The position numbers and the translations under genes are program-made. Shown piece by piece: positions 13,001 through 24,563 of a DNA stretch of 64,000 nucleotides. This DNA is from Pratylenchus scribneri (taxonomy: Eukaryota; Nematoda; Chromadorea; Rhabditida; Pratylenchidae), in the NCBI GenBank assembly GCA_030063045.1, contig JAQSEB010000082.1, forward strand, positions 2,170,001-2,234,000. The letters are read 5' to 3'. Numbering within the stretch: the stretch's first letter is position 1; each line of letters begins with the position of its first letter. The notes beneath the pieces were generated by a model. The model ran no database searches and was not told the DNA's origin. It was given only the letters and a program-made list of their open reading frames with translations.

Positions 13001-14314
13001 AAAATTCTAAATACTTTTATAATAATTTTTAATTTAATTTTATTATTCATATTCAGATCCAAATTGACTTCCCCGAGGTCAAGCTGCCTCCGCCGGTGAT
13101 CAGCGGCGACAGCACCGAGGACAAATTCCCGGTGGCCCCACCGCAACAAAACCAACAACAAACACAACCACAGGCCCAACAACAGCCACGGGACTGGCTG
13201 CCAAAATGGCTCACCGAGAATATGCCAACAATGGTGAATAACAATGCCGGAGGGCCACCCGCCCAACAACCAGCCGAAATGGTCAAATTCCCCTCGGTTA
13301 CGGTGCTGGAGCCAGCCGGCAACCAACAACAAGGAGGCAAACAAATTGCCGATAATGAAAATCGTGGAGAGGGAGAAAATACAGGCCGTGAGGAGGGAAA
13401 GGTGATTGACAGTGCCCGTGGCGAGATTGGTGCCCGAATTGACGACGCTCAACCGGAGGAGGTGGTCGAAGTGGATGCGGCTCCACAACAAAATGAACAG
13501 CAACAACAAATCCAACAACAGCAACAGGGTCAATCCGAGGGACAGGCACAAGGCCAAGAAGCGGCACAACAACAGGGACAACAACAGCAACCACAAATGG
13601 GAACTGTGCCTCTGCAAAAATGGTTCCCAGAAGTGCCTTCCGTCTTTTTCCAGGTATCATTAATTTGTAGATACGACCCAAAATTATCATAGGGCTAACT
13701 TTTGCTCTTTATAATATTTCATCAAGAGCTGATGAATTAATTCTGTTAATTTTGTGATCAAATTAAAGAGCAAATAGTTGGCTATTTTGTATGTTAATTT
13801 TATTTTAATTAGTTCAGAATTGATTAAAAGTTATGTCAATACCAATCAATGAACATTTCGCAATCTTTAATAAATTTGATTCTAAATTTTTTTTTTTGGG
13901 AATAATTCATTCAATTCTACATTTTAAAACATTAGAAATCTTAATAAAGCTAACAAATTTAAATAAAATTAGCAATAATAGATAGCCAATTGTTTGCTGT
14001 TTTATTTAATAAAAATTATCAAAATTGGGTAACTCCTTGATAAGTTATTAGAAACGGAGCCCGTTAATCGGATTATCCATAAGTGAAGAAAGGTTTTGTT
14101 TCTAATGAAAAGAATTTAAAATAAAGTTTGTTAAAAATTTAAAGTAAATAAAATATTACTTAAAAATGATTAAAATAAATGTAAGGTTGATGATCCCAAT
14201 GAACAGCAGCAGCAACAACCATTGGTGCCCCAGGCCCAGCAACAACCATCGGCCCAACAACCACAACAATCGGCGGATCAACAACACCAAAAAGAAGATC
14301 AATCGGAACACTGA
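10099..14314 (+). CDS. Q/P-rich single-pass membrane protein, unknown function
   Basis: Eight exons join in frame to 745 codons: 10099-10162, 10218-10449, 10492-10605, 11252-11813, 11859-12064, 12154-12487, 13057-13653, 14186-14314. The N-terminus (about 50 residues) is proline-rich, then a basic RKSRGYKG stop-transfer-like patch precedes one hydrophobic helix near residues 58-80 (LLVMLSVFLMAIFALVL). No signal peptide precedes it, so a type II topology with the C-terminus outside is likely. The rest is dominated by Q, P, N and M, with short conserved-looking pieces such as DARLQFLRNILQKIKQHAED. Intron 6 (12,488-13,056) starts GC after CAG, and no GT is available before the reading frame stops. 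Intron 4 may also be GC-AG, although a weak in-frame GT at 11,821 is possible. GC content rises within exons. I do not recognise the family; an adhesive or scaffold protein is a guess. Confidence 0.8.
10911..11000 (+). repeat. Intron-borne repeat, copy 1
   Basis: Part of intron 3 of the Q-rich gene (from GACCATAATTTAGGTT to ATCGATTGATGAGTCC) is a diverged copy of 12,796-12,885 in intron 6 of the same gene. Shared words include GACCATAA, AATCGATTGA and the spacing between them. It is probably a dispersed non-coding repeat. Confidence 0.45.
12796..12885 (+). repeat. Intron-borne repeat, copy 2
   Basis: Located in intron 6 of the Q-rich gene (GACCATAACTTTGGTT to CGAATCGATTGAGCC). It is the partner of 10,911-11,000, in the same orientation. 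Confidence 0.45.
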
Positions 14315-14719
14315 ATTAAAAATGCCAAAATTAACAAAAAATTAATATTCAATGTTTGATATTATTACCCCAAATCATAAATATTAGTAAAATTGGCATT
14401 TTTTGAACGGAGAAGAAACAAAACTGTGAATATATTTTCCCCGTCGAACACTGGTTTGCCTTAAATATGTTTTTTTGGCCAATCCACAAAATATTTTAAA
14501 TTGGTCCAATTCGCCTTATTCCACATCACCGCTCCTTTAATTAAGCATATTATTTTGATTAATTCCATTTGTTTTTTTTTCTTTACAAAACTTACATTCA
14601 TTCAAACATTTCCACCATAAAAACTCATCAATTTATTTTTATGTCAACCCAAAAACACACATTTTATTTGGTTCGTAGAATAAATTTTTTAAACAATTAT
14701 TTATTTTTGTGGTATTTTA

Positions 14720-15791
14720 TTAATATGGGAATTTGAGTCCTTTCTTCTCATTGAATCGAGCCTCATTTTTGACCGGTTTTGACCAAGATGTATATTGACG
14801 ACCCATTACGGCGATATAATATTCCAATGTGAAATTATTGTTGCAATTGTCCTCCTCGCAACAATCCGTGCAACTCACCTTTAAAAATAATTCAAAAATA
14901 GGTTTAATTTTGGGGAATTCTACTTGGTCTTGGCCATATCCTGTGGATTCACAATTTCGGGAACATAATTCGGCACATTGCCGACTAATTGAAACAAACG
15001 AATTGAGAATGGTCAAAATGGTGGTCTGCAATATTTTTAAAGTATTGCCATTTGTCAAACATATATTTAAAATGTTTATGAACAGAAATATTTAGCCTTA
15101 GGCAATGGGAATATTTTTGAAATAAAACAAATTTGGGAAGAAAATGTGTCTCATTGAAAAAAAATGAAATTTTGTGCAAAAAAATCAGGCTGAATTAAGG
15201 CAGATATATTTAACAGGCAGAATTAATTTAGTGCAAAACAGGCGGAAGTATTCAAATAAATTTTAATTTAATGATTTCAATCACTCAAATAATTAACAAT
15301 TTTGACGTCAACTAATTTATTAATTTGGTACTATTTTAAATTGTAAACTTACCGAACAATATTTTTCCCATGGAGCACACTATATAAAAAAATATTTATA
15401 ATTAAGGAGGGCAAAATTAAGAAAACTAACCGGACGAATCACCTCATTTTGGCTTATCACTGTTAATGTGTCATTTGCGCACCAACCATCCTCGGAAATG
15501 CGATAGGGCTCAAGGGAATTTGTGTAGGAGAATTGGCAAGCTGAAATGACGAATTATGATATGGAAATTTAAATTAAAATTGACGAAAAATTTGACTAAT
15601 AATCAAAAAAATTAGATTTTAAAAATATTTATTTATAAAATATTTTTTGAAAATCGTATTATGCCTTTTTGTACCTAAATTGAGCCCAATAAAATATAGA
15701 ACAAACCATAACAACTGAGGGCATTTGCCAATGGGAATGATGTGAATTGGAAATATAGCAAGAAAATTACACAGTAAAAATAAAATAGCAT
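14720..15791 (-). CDS. Secreted Ly6/uPAR (three-finger fold) protein
   Basis: Five minus-strand exons, 15791-15707, 15540-15431, 15379-15353, 15025-14924 and 14878-14720, join to 160 aa. The first exon encodes a hydrophobic signal peptide (MLFYFYCVIFLLYFQF) followed by ALSCYAC, the classic start of an Ly6 domain. Then come WCAND, CAPWEKYC, CAELCSRNC and the terminal CTDCCEEDNCN signature. Exon 1 was ended at TATG|GTTTGT because this restores CYAC, while read-through meets a stop. The 40-residue tail after the last Cys is polar and basic, with no hydrophobic GPI-addition segment, so the product is probably secreted. Worm Ly6 proteins such as the ODR-2/HOT group modulate neurons or receptors, but I cannot place this one. 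Its start lies 377 bp downstream of the SWEET stop on the same strand, so a shared transcript is possible. Confidence 0.8.
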
Positions 15792-16168
15792 TTTCTTTTG
15801 GTAAAATAAATTTAAGAATTTATAAAAAAATGTACATAAATGCCGAAATTGAATGTCCTCGAGCAGAGAATTGACAAAATTACTTTGTTGTTTGTTATTT
15901 GTTAAAGTGGAAATTGAGGAGTAGATTTTTGTTTTTTTTTCAGAAATCTCATAAATTTCCCATAAAACATAAATCTTTCCCACATTCCTAACATTTTCCT
16001 CAATTTCATTGGATTTTCCATTGTATAGCAGCAGCAATTTTCTCGTTATCCTCTTTCCTGCCAAATTGGGATTATTCAAGTGGAAAATAAAACACAAAAG
16101 GAAAATTTATTGAGTAAGCAGGAAAATATTCAACAATAAAAAACATCTTTTTTGAGGGGAAATGAGGG

Positions 16169-17796
16169 TCAAAGCATATTAACTTTGATTATTTTTGGCT
16201 CCTTATTGGCTTTTCGCTCGGATGGATAGATGAAGAACATCGATAGAAGGAGGCCATCCATTGTGAAAAACACCGAATTTGCAGTCTAAAAAATGGAATT
16301 GATGAGTGGAGGAATAATGTTGCGAAAAAAAGAAATATTGACATTTTATTAAATGAACTCACGAGTAAATAAATGTCATTGATGCCAACACTGTAAATCT
16401 GTTTAAAAATGGGGAAAAATATATTAGAAATAGTTTAAAAATTTCTTTTAGGAATTTCATCCGTTTTGGGATCACCAAATTTTAATTGAATAATAATTAT
16501 TTATTGGTAAGATAATGAAATCAAAAAAATTAAGGCAAAGTTTGGATGATTGGCAAAATTAAAATTAAAAGAATATTCGACTTAAATATTCCATAAATTT
16601 TTTATTAATTTAAAACAAAGGAATTTTAAATTTTTGTCAATTATTTATTAATTTAATTACTCACAATTGCGTGCAATTCCATAATCCATGTGAATGCGAC
16701 TGGGGCGAAGGGGACAAAGTCAATATATTTTGTTGAGATCGCTTTGTACTTGTGGGGGAATTAATTAAAAATTATAAATAAAATTTACAATCAAATATGG
16801 ACACACGAATGAGCCAAGGATTTGGGCCCCGCTGGCACAAACACCCGTGAACTGTAATTAAAATTATGGTGAATTTATTTAAATTTGATAATGATTTTGC
16901 CTGGAGGCCCATTTCCGTTGGAAGTTGGGCGATGAAAAGGAAGAGAATGGCTGAAACCAGAAATTTAAATATTTAAATTAATTAATCTTACCAATGCCAA
17001 GGAAAATGGCCAAAATTATGCGGCACAATCGACGCTTCGAAAAATAATTTTTGTGAAGGAAATTTAGTTTAGAATGAAAAACTTTTTTTGATCGATAGAA
17101 GAGCATGGCCAAAAGGAAAAAAGTTTGCATTAAAACCGCATAACCCTTAAAAAAATGGCAAAAATTAATTGATTGGAGCAATAAAAGTAAAAATTTGGAA
17201 GGAATATTTAAAGTTTTTGCATGTGAATTAATTAATTACCTGCAAAAGAACAAGTTTGACATCGTGAATGAAAATGGAATATCGAAGCCAAAGGAATGAG
17301 CCAATGATGGCACACTTTAAAGGGAGAATAATATTTATTTTTTTTAAATTGAATGATTCGGCCGAACCAAATAGGGAATTGCCGTGTCGCTATCGCTGCT
17401 TTGCCTCCTGTACCATTTGTAAACGGCCTGGCTAAATTATTTTTAAAATTAATTTAAAATAAGCTAATATTTTTAGAAATAAGAAATATAAATTTTATTT
17501 TTTTAATTTCCAAAAATTATAATGTGGCTAAATTTTCTAAACTAATCTAAATATGAGAAAATTAATTAAAAAATAAATGTTAAAAATGAAATTTTATATT
17601 GGCAAAAATAATGTAAATATTTTAATAAAAATACATTGGACTGGTGATCAGTAGAATGGCATGAATTGCTGGAAAAAAACAATTAAAAATTTTTATTTTA
17701 TTTTCTACCTGTCGAGGTCAAAAACAAACTCCATGCTAAATTTTCGGTATAGCTGCGGAACAATGCAGCCGGTGAGATATCCTCCCAAGAAGGCAT
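16169..17796 (-). CDS. SWEET (MtN3/saliva) sugar transporter
   Basis: Ten small exons (17796-17709, 17668-17635, 17431-17368, 17314-17240, 17145-16992, 16950-16901, 16851-16789, 16748-16665, 16398-16363, 16285-16169) join exactly to 254 aa, a typical SWEET length. MtN3 repeat 1 shows LLITSPIQAVYKWYRRQSSD, then FLWLRYSIFIHDVKLVLLQ and YAVLMQTFFLLAMLFYR. Repeat 2 shows GVCASGAQILGSFVCPYLI, TKYIDFVPFAPVAFTW, INDIYLLTANSVFFTMDG and a final IYPSE. SWEETs form seven-helix bidirectional sugar carriers in plasma or endomembranes. The start ATG lies one base after CTTTCAG, a strong candidate trans-splice acceptor. Intron 6 (16,852-16,900) begins GC after CTCCAG, and no GT exists in that intron. The family is expanded in worms as the swt genes. 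The paralog cannot be assigned. Confidence 0.9.
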
Positions 17797-18827
17797 ACTG
17801 AAAGGATTCTTCACTACCGCCTAATGAGCAAAACATTTTGGGTAGACATTCCAGTATTTATTTATTTTTCATTGTTTAATTTTATTAATAGCTTAATTTA
17901 ATTTGGAAAAATAATTCAGGTATTATGATTATATCATGAAAAATATTCGGTAATGAATAAAGAAATTATAGGTTTCTGATGTAGAATTTAGGATCGGGAA
18001 GAAACCAATACTGCATATGTAAATTTTTTACACAGGACAAATTAATTGAAACTAAAAAATAGATGTCTCCAAAATCATGGCTATCAGTTGATAATTGATA
18101 TATTGGTTGAGAGGTCTCCAAAAAAAGGGGGGGTGGGGTGAAGGGGTGTGGTATCGGCTGGAAGAAAAATGACATATGGGGGTATTATAGAGGAAAAAAT
18201 GTTTTATAATGCTTTTAAAAATGATTACCAAAAAACTATAAAAATTAAATCTGGAAGCATGCTTCGACTGCACAGCATTTAAGAGAAATAATCCGAAAAA
18301 AGAAAGAAAAAGCAAAATATGTATTAGAAAAAAACTGCCTGGTGTCGAAATTTCCTTTTACCATCATTTTATGATATTAATATCCATGAATGTGATATGA
18401 AAGAGAGGACCAAAAATCATGAATTACATAATAAATATTTATCATGTGTGAAGATTGAAGAATGCAATAAATGGAGTTAATTAATGTTTTTATTGCTGGA
18501 GGATTTATTGGGCAAATATGTTTGTTCACGAATCAACCAGTTAGCCAAAAATCCATTGCATTGCAGACTTCCTCACCTTTTCCCCATTTTCTCCTTATTT
18601 TGAATCGAATTACGTCGTGTCCTCCTAAATATCCCCATATTGCCTTTGCCTTTATCTCCGCTTTAATCTCAAAAATGGCACATACGCCGTCCACTTGCCT
18701 TCCATTCACTATACTTTGATTTTGTGCGCAACTTCGCTAAATTGTTAATATGCGTATTTGTGATTTGTGAACATTGAATGGGCATCAAATATAGTTTGAT
18801 ATTTTGACAAAATGTTTATTAAGTTTT
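17797..18827. other. Intergenic, SWEET to tandem arrays
   Basis: No supported gene. It contains a G-rich tract on + (about 18,126-18,152) and, at 18,674-18,815, a diverged copy of the sequence upstream of serine protease 2 (33,853-33,990). Short open frames on both strands show no homology I recognise. Confidence 0.5.
18674..18815 (+). repeat. Copy of the protease 2 upstream sequence
   Basis: Words such as AAAATGGCACATAC, TTTGTGCGCAACTTCG, TTGTGATTTGTGAACAT and AATATAGTTTG occur here in the same order and strand as in 33,853-33,990. It looks like a relic of a promoter or intergenic duplication. Confidence 0.6.
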
Positions 18828-19246
18828 CAGAAAGATTTTAGTTCACTTTTCCGGAAAGATTTTAGTTCACTTTTCCGGAAAGAATTTAATTAAGTTTTTC
18901 AGAAAGATTTTAGTTCACTTTTCCGGAAAGATTTTAGTTCACTTTTCCGGAAAGATTTTAGTTCACTTTTCCGGAAAGAATTTAATTAAGTTTTTCGGAA
19001 AGATTTTAATTAAGTTTTCCGGAAAGATTTTAATTAAATTTTCCGGAAAGATTTTAATTAAGTTTTCCGAAAAGATTTTAATTAAGTTTTCCGGAAAGAT
19101 TTTAATTAAGTTTTCCGGAAAGAATTTAATTAAGTTTTTCGGAAAGATTTTAATTAAGTTTTCCGGAAAGATTTTAATTCACTTTTCCGGAAAGAATTTA
19201 ATTCACTTTTCCGGAAAGATTTTAATTAAATTTTCCGGAAAGATTT
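18828..19246 (+). repeat. 24-bp tandem array with TTCCGGAA core, array 1
   Basis: About 17 head-to-tail units of 24 bp, each holding TTTTCCGGAAAG and then an AT-rich half (ATTTTAATTCAC, ATTTTAATTAAG or ATTTTAGTTCAC). The palindrome TTCCGGAA is nearly invariant while the other half varies among a few forms. Together with 19,966-20,430 it brackets a 0.7-kb non-array stretch. It is downstream of NHR-A. Confidence 0.9.
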
Positions 19247-19252
19247 TAATTT

Positions 19253-19615
19253 GACCATTTGCCATCTGCTACTTTTACCGCCTCTCAAATGAATGGTTGA
19301 TCATTCTACAAACAATATATGGATGATCTCTCAATCAACTGTGAAAACGAAAACGCTTAATCATTACCTGGGAGAGAGTCACGCAAAAGTGAAAATATTA
19401 TATTATAAACGGAGCTTATGAGGAATTTATAATAAAAATGATGTTTCACGTGTGTTTTTTATAATTTGATTTAGATTGGCAAAAAAAAATAATAAATGAA
19501 AAATATGAAACTCATTGAATATCTATCAATCAAAATGATTAAAATTTGACACAATGAATAAATAAGAGTACTTTTCCGTTATGAGCCCCCATACCAAATT
19601 GTCCTGATTCCCTTT
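19253..19615 (+). repeat. NHR upstream module, copy next to array 1
   Basis: About 350 bp nearly identical to 22,834-23,180 in the same orientation, from GCCATTTGCC through GATCATTCTACAAACA, AACGAAAACGCTTAATCATT and GATGTTTCACGTG to TTTTCCGTTATGAGCCCC. At 22.8 kb this module sits upstream of NHR-A. Here it faces the 24-bp array instead of a receptor gene. It may be the leftover 5' flank of a lost NHR copy. Confidence 0.8.
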
Positions 19616-19965
19616 GCACTTTTTTGGTAAAATCGTCATTACCTTACCATGATGGCTTGATATGACGAGGTTAAATTCTTGATAAGCACCCAAAATTACC
19701 TCTAGAGGGTGAGTTTCATAATTTTTGGTAGTGTGGAGGTGGCTCATAACGGATAAGTACCTAAATGAGAATTTATGGATTTTCATATTGTTAGTATTTC
19801 ATTATTTTGGATTATTAATTAATTTTAATAAAAATAGTGTTATCGAAATATTTTTAAGACCCAATAATTTCTAATCAATTAATTTTCAACAGAAATCACA
19901 AAATCATATGAATTGATAAATATTTTTAGAAAATCTTTACAGAAAATTTGTCATTTTAATTCACT

Positions 19966-20430
19966 TTTCCGGAAAGGTTTTAATTAAATTTTCCGGAAAG
20001 ATTTTAATTCACTTTTCCGGAAAGATTTTAATTAAATTTTTCGGAAAGATTTTAATTAACTTTTCCGGAAAGAATTTAATTCACTTTTCCGGAAAGATTT
20101 TAATTCACTTTTCCGGAAAGAATTTAATTCACTTTTCCGGAAAGAATTTAATTCACTTTTCCGGAAAGATTTTAATTAAATTTTCCGGAAAGATTTTAAT
20201 TCACTTTTCCGGAAAGAATATAATTCACTTTTCCGGAAAGAATTTAATTCACTTTTCCGGAAAGATTTTAATTAAATTTTCCGGAAAGATTTTAATTCAC
20301 TTTTCCGGAAAGAATTTAATTCAATTTTCCGGAAAGATTTTAATTCACTTTTCCAGAAAGATTTTAATTTAGTTTTCAGGAAATATTTTAATTCACTTTT
20401 TCGGAAAGATTTTAATTCACTTTTCCAGAA
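19966..20430 (+). repeat. 24-bp tandem array with TTCCGGAA core, array 2
   Basis: About 19 units of the same 24-bp repeat as 18,828-19,246, mostly of the ATTTTAATTCAC type. It ends 375 bp downstream of the NHR-A stop. The orientation relative to NHR-A matches the array downstream of NHR-C (45,437-45,885). Confidence 0.9.
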
Positions 20431-20804
20431 AAGTTAATGAGAATAGAATTGGACCAAAAACAAAATTAAATTCTCTTGAAGAAAAACAAATTTATTACTT
20501 CTACTTTTGTCCATTCATATTTCTACGAATTGGCCAAGTTTTAGGGACCATAACCAAATGATTGAACAAGTTGGTGAATTTGTCTGCAATTGAATAACAC
20601 AGGGAAAATGGGAGGCAGAAACAGAAGCGAAGAAAAGGCTGATGAGTTTCCGTATTTCATTTTCAATCATTTAACAAGAGAGAATTTAATTATCCATTCG
20701 ATGAAAAATATATAATTACATTTTTTTGAAAAATAGTAATTTAACTGTATCATAAATTGAATTCTTTCGTAAATATATTGCTGACAAAATAAATATTTCA
20801 ACAT

Positions 20805-22337
20805 TTATATCATCAATGGAAGTAATATTTTTGGCATCACTGCTGAAAAACTTCCTTGTTCACTTACAGTGTCAATGTAAACAATTAATTCTTTATGCTT
20901 TTGATTCGCGTAAATTATGTTCCAAATCAGCTGAAGACATTCCGAATATCGAAGTGCGCCCTTTTGATCACCAAATTTCATTTGTTGGAATCGAAGGAAA
21001 ATTTTTGCACATTTTTCTGTCTCCTCATTCATTATCCCCTGACCATGTTTAGAAAGGGATGAAATTGCTTAAAAAATAAAAATTTATTTTTATCGAAAAT
21101 TTAAATATTTTACCTGAATTTGTGAACAATAATGACAAAATGAATACAAATTCTTCTCGGCTTGGAGCAATTTGCAAAAAATTTTTCATTGACAAATCAA
21201 AAATAGCTTCTGCCAAATTTTTAATTCTGAAAATGTTTTTAAATAATTTAATTTAATTTAATAAAAGTCGAACACAGGTTCCTTGGAATTTAATCGTATG
21301 TTATACAATTTAACAAATGGATAGTCGATAATTTCCATCAATTCTGTTTCGGTATTTATTTTCATTGAATTAAAGCGGCCAATTAAAAAGCCAGCTGGCA
21401 CTGAAAAATTGCTTACTGCGACCATCTTTAATTTGTAAACTTTAAAATAGTTCCTTATTCTTGCCTGATCATTTTGATCTAGTCGAGAAAATGCTGGCAA
21501 TATTTTTGCAATATCAATTGATATTAGCAATGTTTTAGTTAGGCTAATTGGTTCGGTATGGAAAATGCCATATTTTGCAACATTTTGTTCAAATTTTTCA
21601 ACATCAAAAAATTTACTTGGTCGATTCTAAAAATAAAATGACATGACTAAATTATTGATTTATCAACCTTATAGAAATCTGCATGAGCCAATAAACTATC
21701 TTTACTTTGAATCAATTTTTCGAATGAGTCGAAATGGCCAATAAAACTGTTTGGAAATCCAATAACATTTAGGAAAACAAGATTGGCCTTCTCTTCAATG
21801 TCCAACATCTTTTTTAGGAAAATAACACCTTTGGCTTCTTCTATTAATTCAATTTTAATAAATTAATTTAAAAAAATATTAAATTAACCAGTATTTTTCA
21901 TTTTTATCAGTTGTCTTTCTACACTTTTTTTGACAACTTAAAAATTAAATTTTAATATTTAATTTCAAATTTATTCAAACATTCTTCTTTCATCCCGGCC
22001 CCAAGGCATCCACGCATTCGACATCCACGACAATTGGAAATTCGCAATTTTCTGGCCGATGAACTTTCCACTCTTCCCTGCAATCGCACATCACAATCGC
22101 ATTGGTATTTACGATTGTTCAAGACAAGACGCCTATATAAATTGCAAGAATTGATAATTTATAAAAGCTTAAAAATAAAAAAAATGAAAAATCATAAAAG
22201 AAAAATATTATGTGGTCCATTTAACAAACAAACCGGAAGAAAGCTCCGCATGGCCGACAAACCATTGCCCCAAATTGGGAAAAGGCCTTTGGCGATTCGC
22301 AAACCGCGCATAATTTGTTATTTCTTGGTCGTCCCAT
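20805..22337 (-). CDS. Nuclear hormone receptor, copy A
   Basis: Seven exons, 22337-22234, 22132-21981, 21936-21889, 21840-21668, 21626-21274, 21226-21114, 21067-20805, give 401 aa. The DNA-binding domain has a canonical first zinc module (CAVC, 13 residues, CRPCGAFFR). The second is atypical: CDC, about 20 residues, CRGC, then the RGCLGAGM box. The ligand-binding domain follows (LPAFSRLDQNDQ, FLIGRFNS, EIIDYPFVKLY, REEFVFILSLLF) and ends with the ILLPLM helix. The exon at 21,626-21,274 reads straight through a 39-nt segment encoding 13 residues after NDQ. In every full paralog here this position is an intron-like interruption starting GC. It is a ligand-regulated or orphan transcription factor of the nematode-expanded type. 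The reading frame is intact. Confidence 0.88.
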
Positions 22338-24026
22338 TTTTAATGTGTTTAATTTGCTTTTAATTTGGAATTGAGGAAAAATAATTTCTATAAATTAATA
22401 ATGGTATATTAGGTATTATGGAAGGAAATGAAAATGTTGAATGTGTTGAAATGGAATTTGCGCAAAATAAAAATTAAATTAGAGAATAATATAATTGCCC
22501 AATACTAGTATTGATAGACTACAAAAATTATGTTTTTCTGGATGAGTGAAAATGAAAGAAGAATGAAATAAAAATTTGCGCAGTTGGCAATCGATAAATG
22601 CGAAATATTTCATACCCAAAAAAGGGACAAACCACTTTTTCTAATAAGTGCCTTCCAATTCAAATGAATAGTGAAATATAATTGGAGGAACGATAATACA
22701 TCTAATTTATTATTTAGTAAAATTAAATTAGCTAGAAAAGAGCCTAAGACAAAAAAATATTCTAAAATAACTTAATTATAATTTATATTTATTTTGTAAT
22801 TTGCCTTGCAGGCAGCAGAGGCCATTTGCCCTGTGCTTTTCCCTTAAAATCAATGATTGATCATTCTACAAACAATATATGGATGATCTCTCAATCAACT
22901 GTGAAAACGAAAACGCTTAATCATTAGCCGGGAGAGAGTCACACAAAAGGCAAAAGTGAAAATATTATATTATAAACGGAGCTAATGAGGATTTTATAAT
23001 AAAAATGATGTTTCACGTGTATTTTTTATAATTTGATTAAGATTGACAAAAAAAATAATAAATGAAAAATATGAAACTCATTGAATATCTATCAATCAAA
23101 ATGATTAAAATTTGACACAATGAATAAATAAGGGTACTTTTCCGTTATGAGCCCCACTACTAAATTGTCCTGATTCCCTGTTGCAATTTTTTAAATTCAG
23201 TCATTTTATGTAAATTAATAGACTCCCATTATTATCTGATAAAGTGATGACAAATTCATATGAATTTTTGAAAAAATTTTTTTTTATAAACCATTACAAC
23301 TATTTTTTGTACTTACAAGAATTTGGATTAACAGATGAATAACGAAAAGTGGTTTAATAAATTCTATTCCAATAATTTCGACTAATTTCACTTTATTATT
23401 TAAAAACTAAAAAGAATTAATTTGTCTTGCGGCAATGTTCACCTTTTGGCTAATCAATCAAATTTATATTTTTGTATATATATTTTTATTTATTATGCGA
23501 AGAAAGTGGAATTTTAAGAAAATATTTATTTATTACATTCATCATTCATATTCATGTCCATTTCATATCATATCATAAGTCAAAAATTAAATTCTATCCT
23601 CCAATGATGTGAGGTTTATTTATTTTGGCATTTTTGGAAAATGCGGCATTTTTAAATTACATGGGAAAACATTACATTTTTGAATTTATTTTATTTTTGT
23701 AAACGCGACATATCTGCATTGTTTAGGAAAACCATTTTTTTGAACCATTTTAAGAAAATGCTAAATTTTTGAATTGTTTGGGAAATGCCACTTTTTTTAA
23801 TCTTTTGGGGAAATGTATAAATATGAAAATTATTTCATTTATTAGATTTTTTCACAAAATATTATATCCAAAATTTTTCTTTAATTTTGCTGATGAGGGC
23901 ATTGTTGATTGAATCTTAATTTGCAAAATTGTTTGAATTTAAAATTTTGTTTAATATTTTTTTTTAATTTATAGAAGGGGAATCTATATTAATTTAACAA
24001 AAAAAAGAATTAATTTACCAAAAAAT
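22338..24026. other. Upstream region of NHR-A, then AT-rich spacer
   Basis: 22,834-23,180 is the duplicated upstream module described separately. The rest is AT-rich, with several TTTTTGAAT and GGAAAATGC words around 23,630-23,820. I see no exon with splice sites and no RNA gene. Confidence 0.5.
22834..23180 (-). promoter_or_regulatory. Conserved upstream module of NHR genes, copy at NHR-A
   Basis: This block lies 0.5-0.85 kb upstream of NHR-A. Related blocks lie upstream of NHR-C (42,950-43,200), NHR-D (45,955-46,175) and NHR-F (53,030-53,135) in the same orientation relative to the gene, and one lies downstream of NHR-A (19,253-19,615). Preserved words are GCCATTTGCC, GATCATTC, GATCTC, ATCAACTGT, CGCTTAATCATT and GTTTCACGTG (which contains an E-box, CACGTG). 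It may be a promoter or enhancer, or simply part of the duplicated unit. Confidence 0.5.
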
Positions 24027-24232
24027 GAATTAATTTACACAAATCTTTCGTGTCAAAAAATATCATTTTTGAGGCCATATAACTTGGCCAAATCAAACTT
24101 CTTTAAGAATCCATAACCACAAACCCCTAATCCCATCATGCTCGAACCCCCTGAACCCTAGCTATGGCCAAGTTATATGGCCTCAAAAATATAATATTTT
24201 TCCAGGCGAAAGAATTTGTCAAAATTAATTCC
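24027..24232. mobile_element. Foldback MITE with GGCCATATAACTTGGCC arms
   Basis: Inverted arms: 24,027-24,090 pairs with 24,165-24,232 (outer GAATTAATTT..CTTTCG, inner TTTTTGAGGCCATATAAC and its complement). The loop is CCTAA-rich (AAACCCCTAATCCCATC, GAACCCTAG). There is no coding capacity. A partial relative is at about 4,075-4,270. Confidence 0.75.
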
Positions 24233-24563
24233 TTTTTTTGAGTAATTTAATATTTTCTCTTTAAATTTATCCAAGTGGAATTTTTAAAAAGGCCAACACT
24301 CATTCATAACCAACCTCCATTTCTTTTTCACCCTTTTCAATATTATTAATATTAATTGATTCATGGAATAAAGGTAATCAAATTATGTTGGCAATATTTC
24401 AAGAAAAAATTTTCCTTCCAAAATTAGTTGATTTTATTAAGTAAATTTACGAAAAAACATGACACACATTTTGCTCGGCTTCTTATAATTTTATTTTTCT
24501 ATTTCATTTATTAATTGGTGAAAAAAATTTACACCTTTATTTTGCTCTTTTTTTCTTCAAAAA

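Noticed and set aside
12823..13692. 264- and 130-codon minus-strand ORFs opposite the Q-rich gene
   Set aside because: Leu- and Val-rich shadows of CAA/CAG-rich coding sequence on the plus strand.
15792..16097. In-frame N-terminal extension of the Ly6 gene (about 100 codons)
   Set aside because: The extension has no domain, and starting at 15,791 gives a clean signal peptide directly before the Ly6 domain.
18052..18315. Minus-strand ORF with a hydrophobic start, possible secreted peptide
   Set aside because: The rest is low complexity from a G-rich tract, with no conserved pattern and no splice evidence.
19526..19786. 86-codon minus-strand ORF
   Set aside because: It lies within and beside the duplicated NHR upstream module, and the frame is not preserved in the near-identical copy at 22.8-23.2 kb.
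18828..20430. CRISPR array
   Set aside because: Units are contiguous 24-bp tandem repeats with no unique spacers, in a eukaryotic context with spliced genes.
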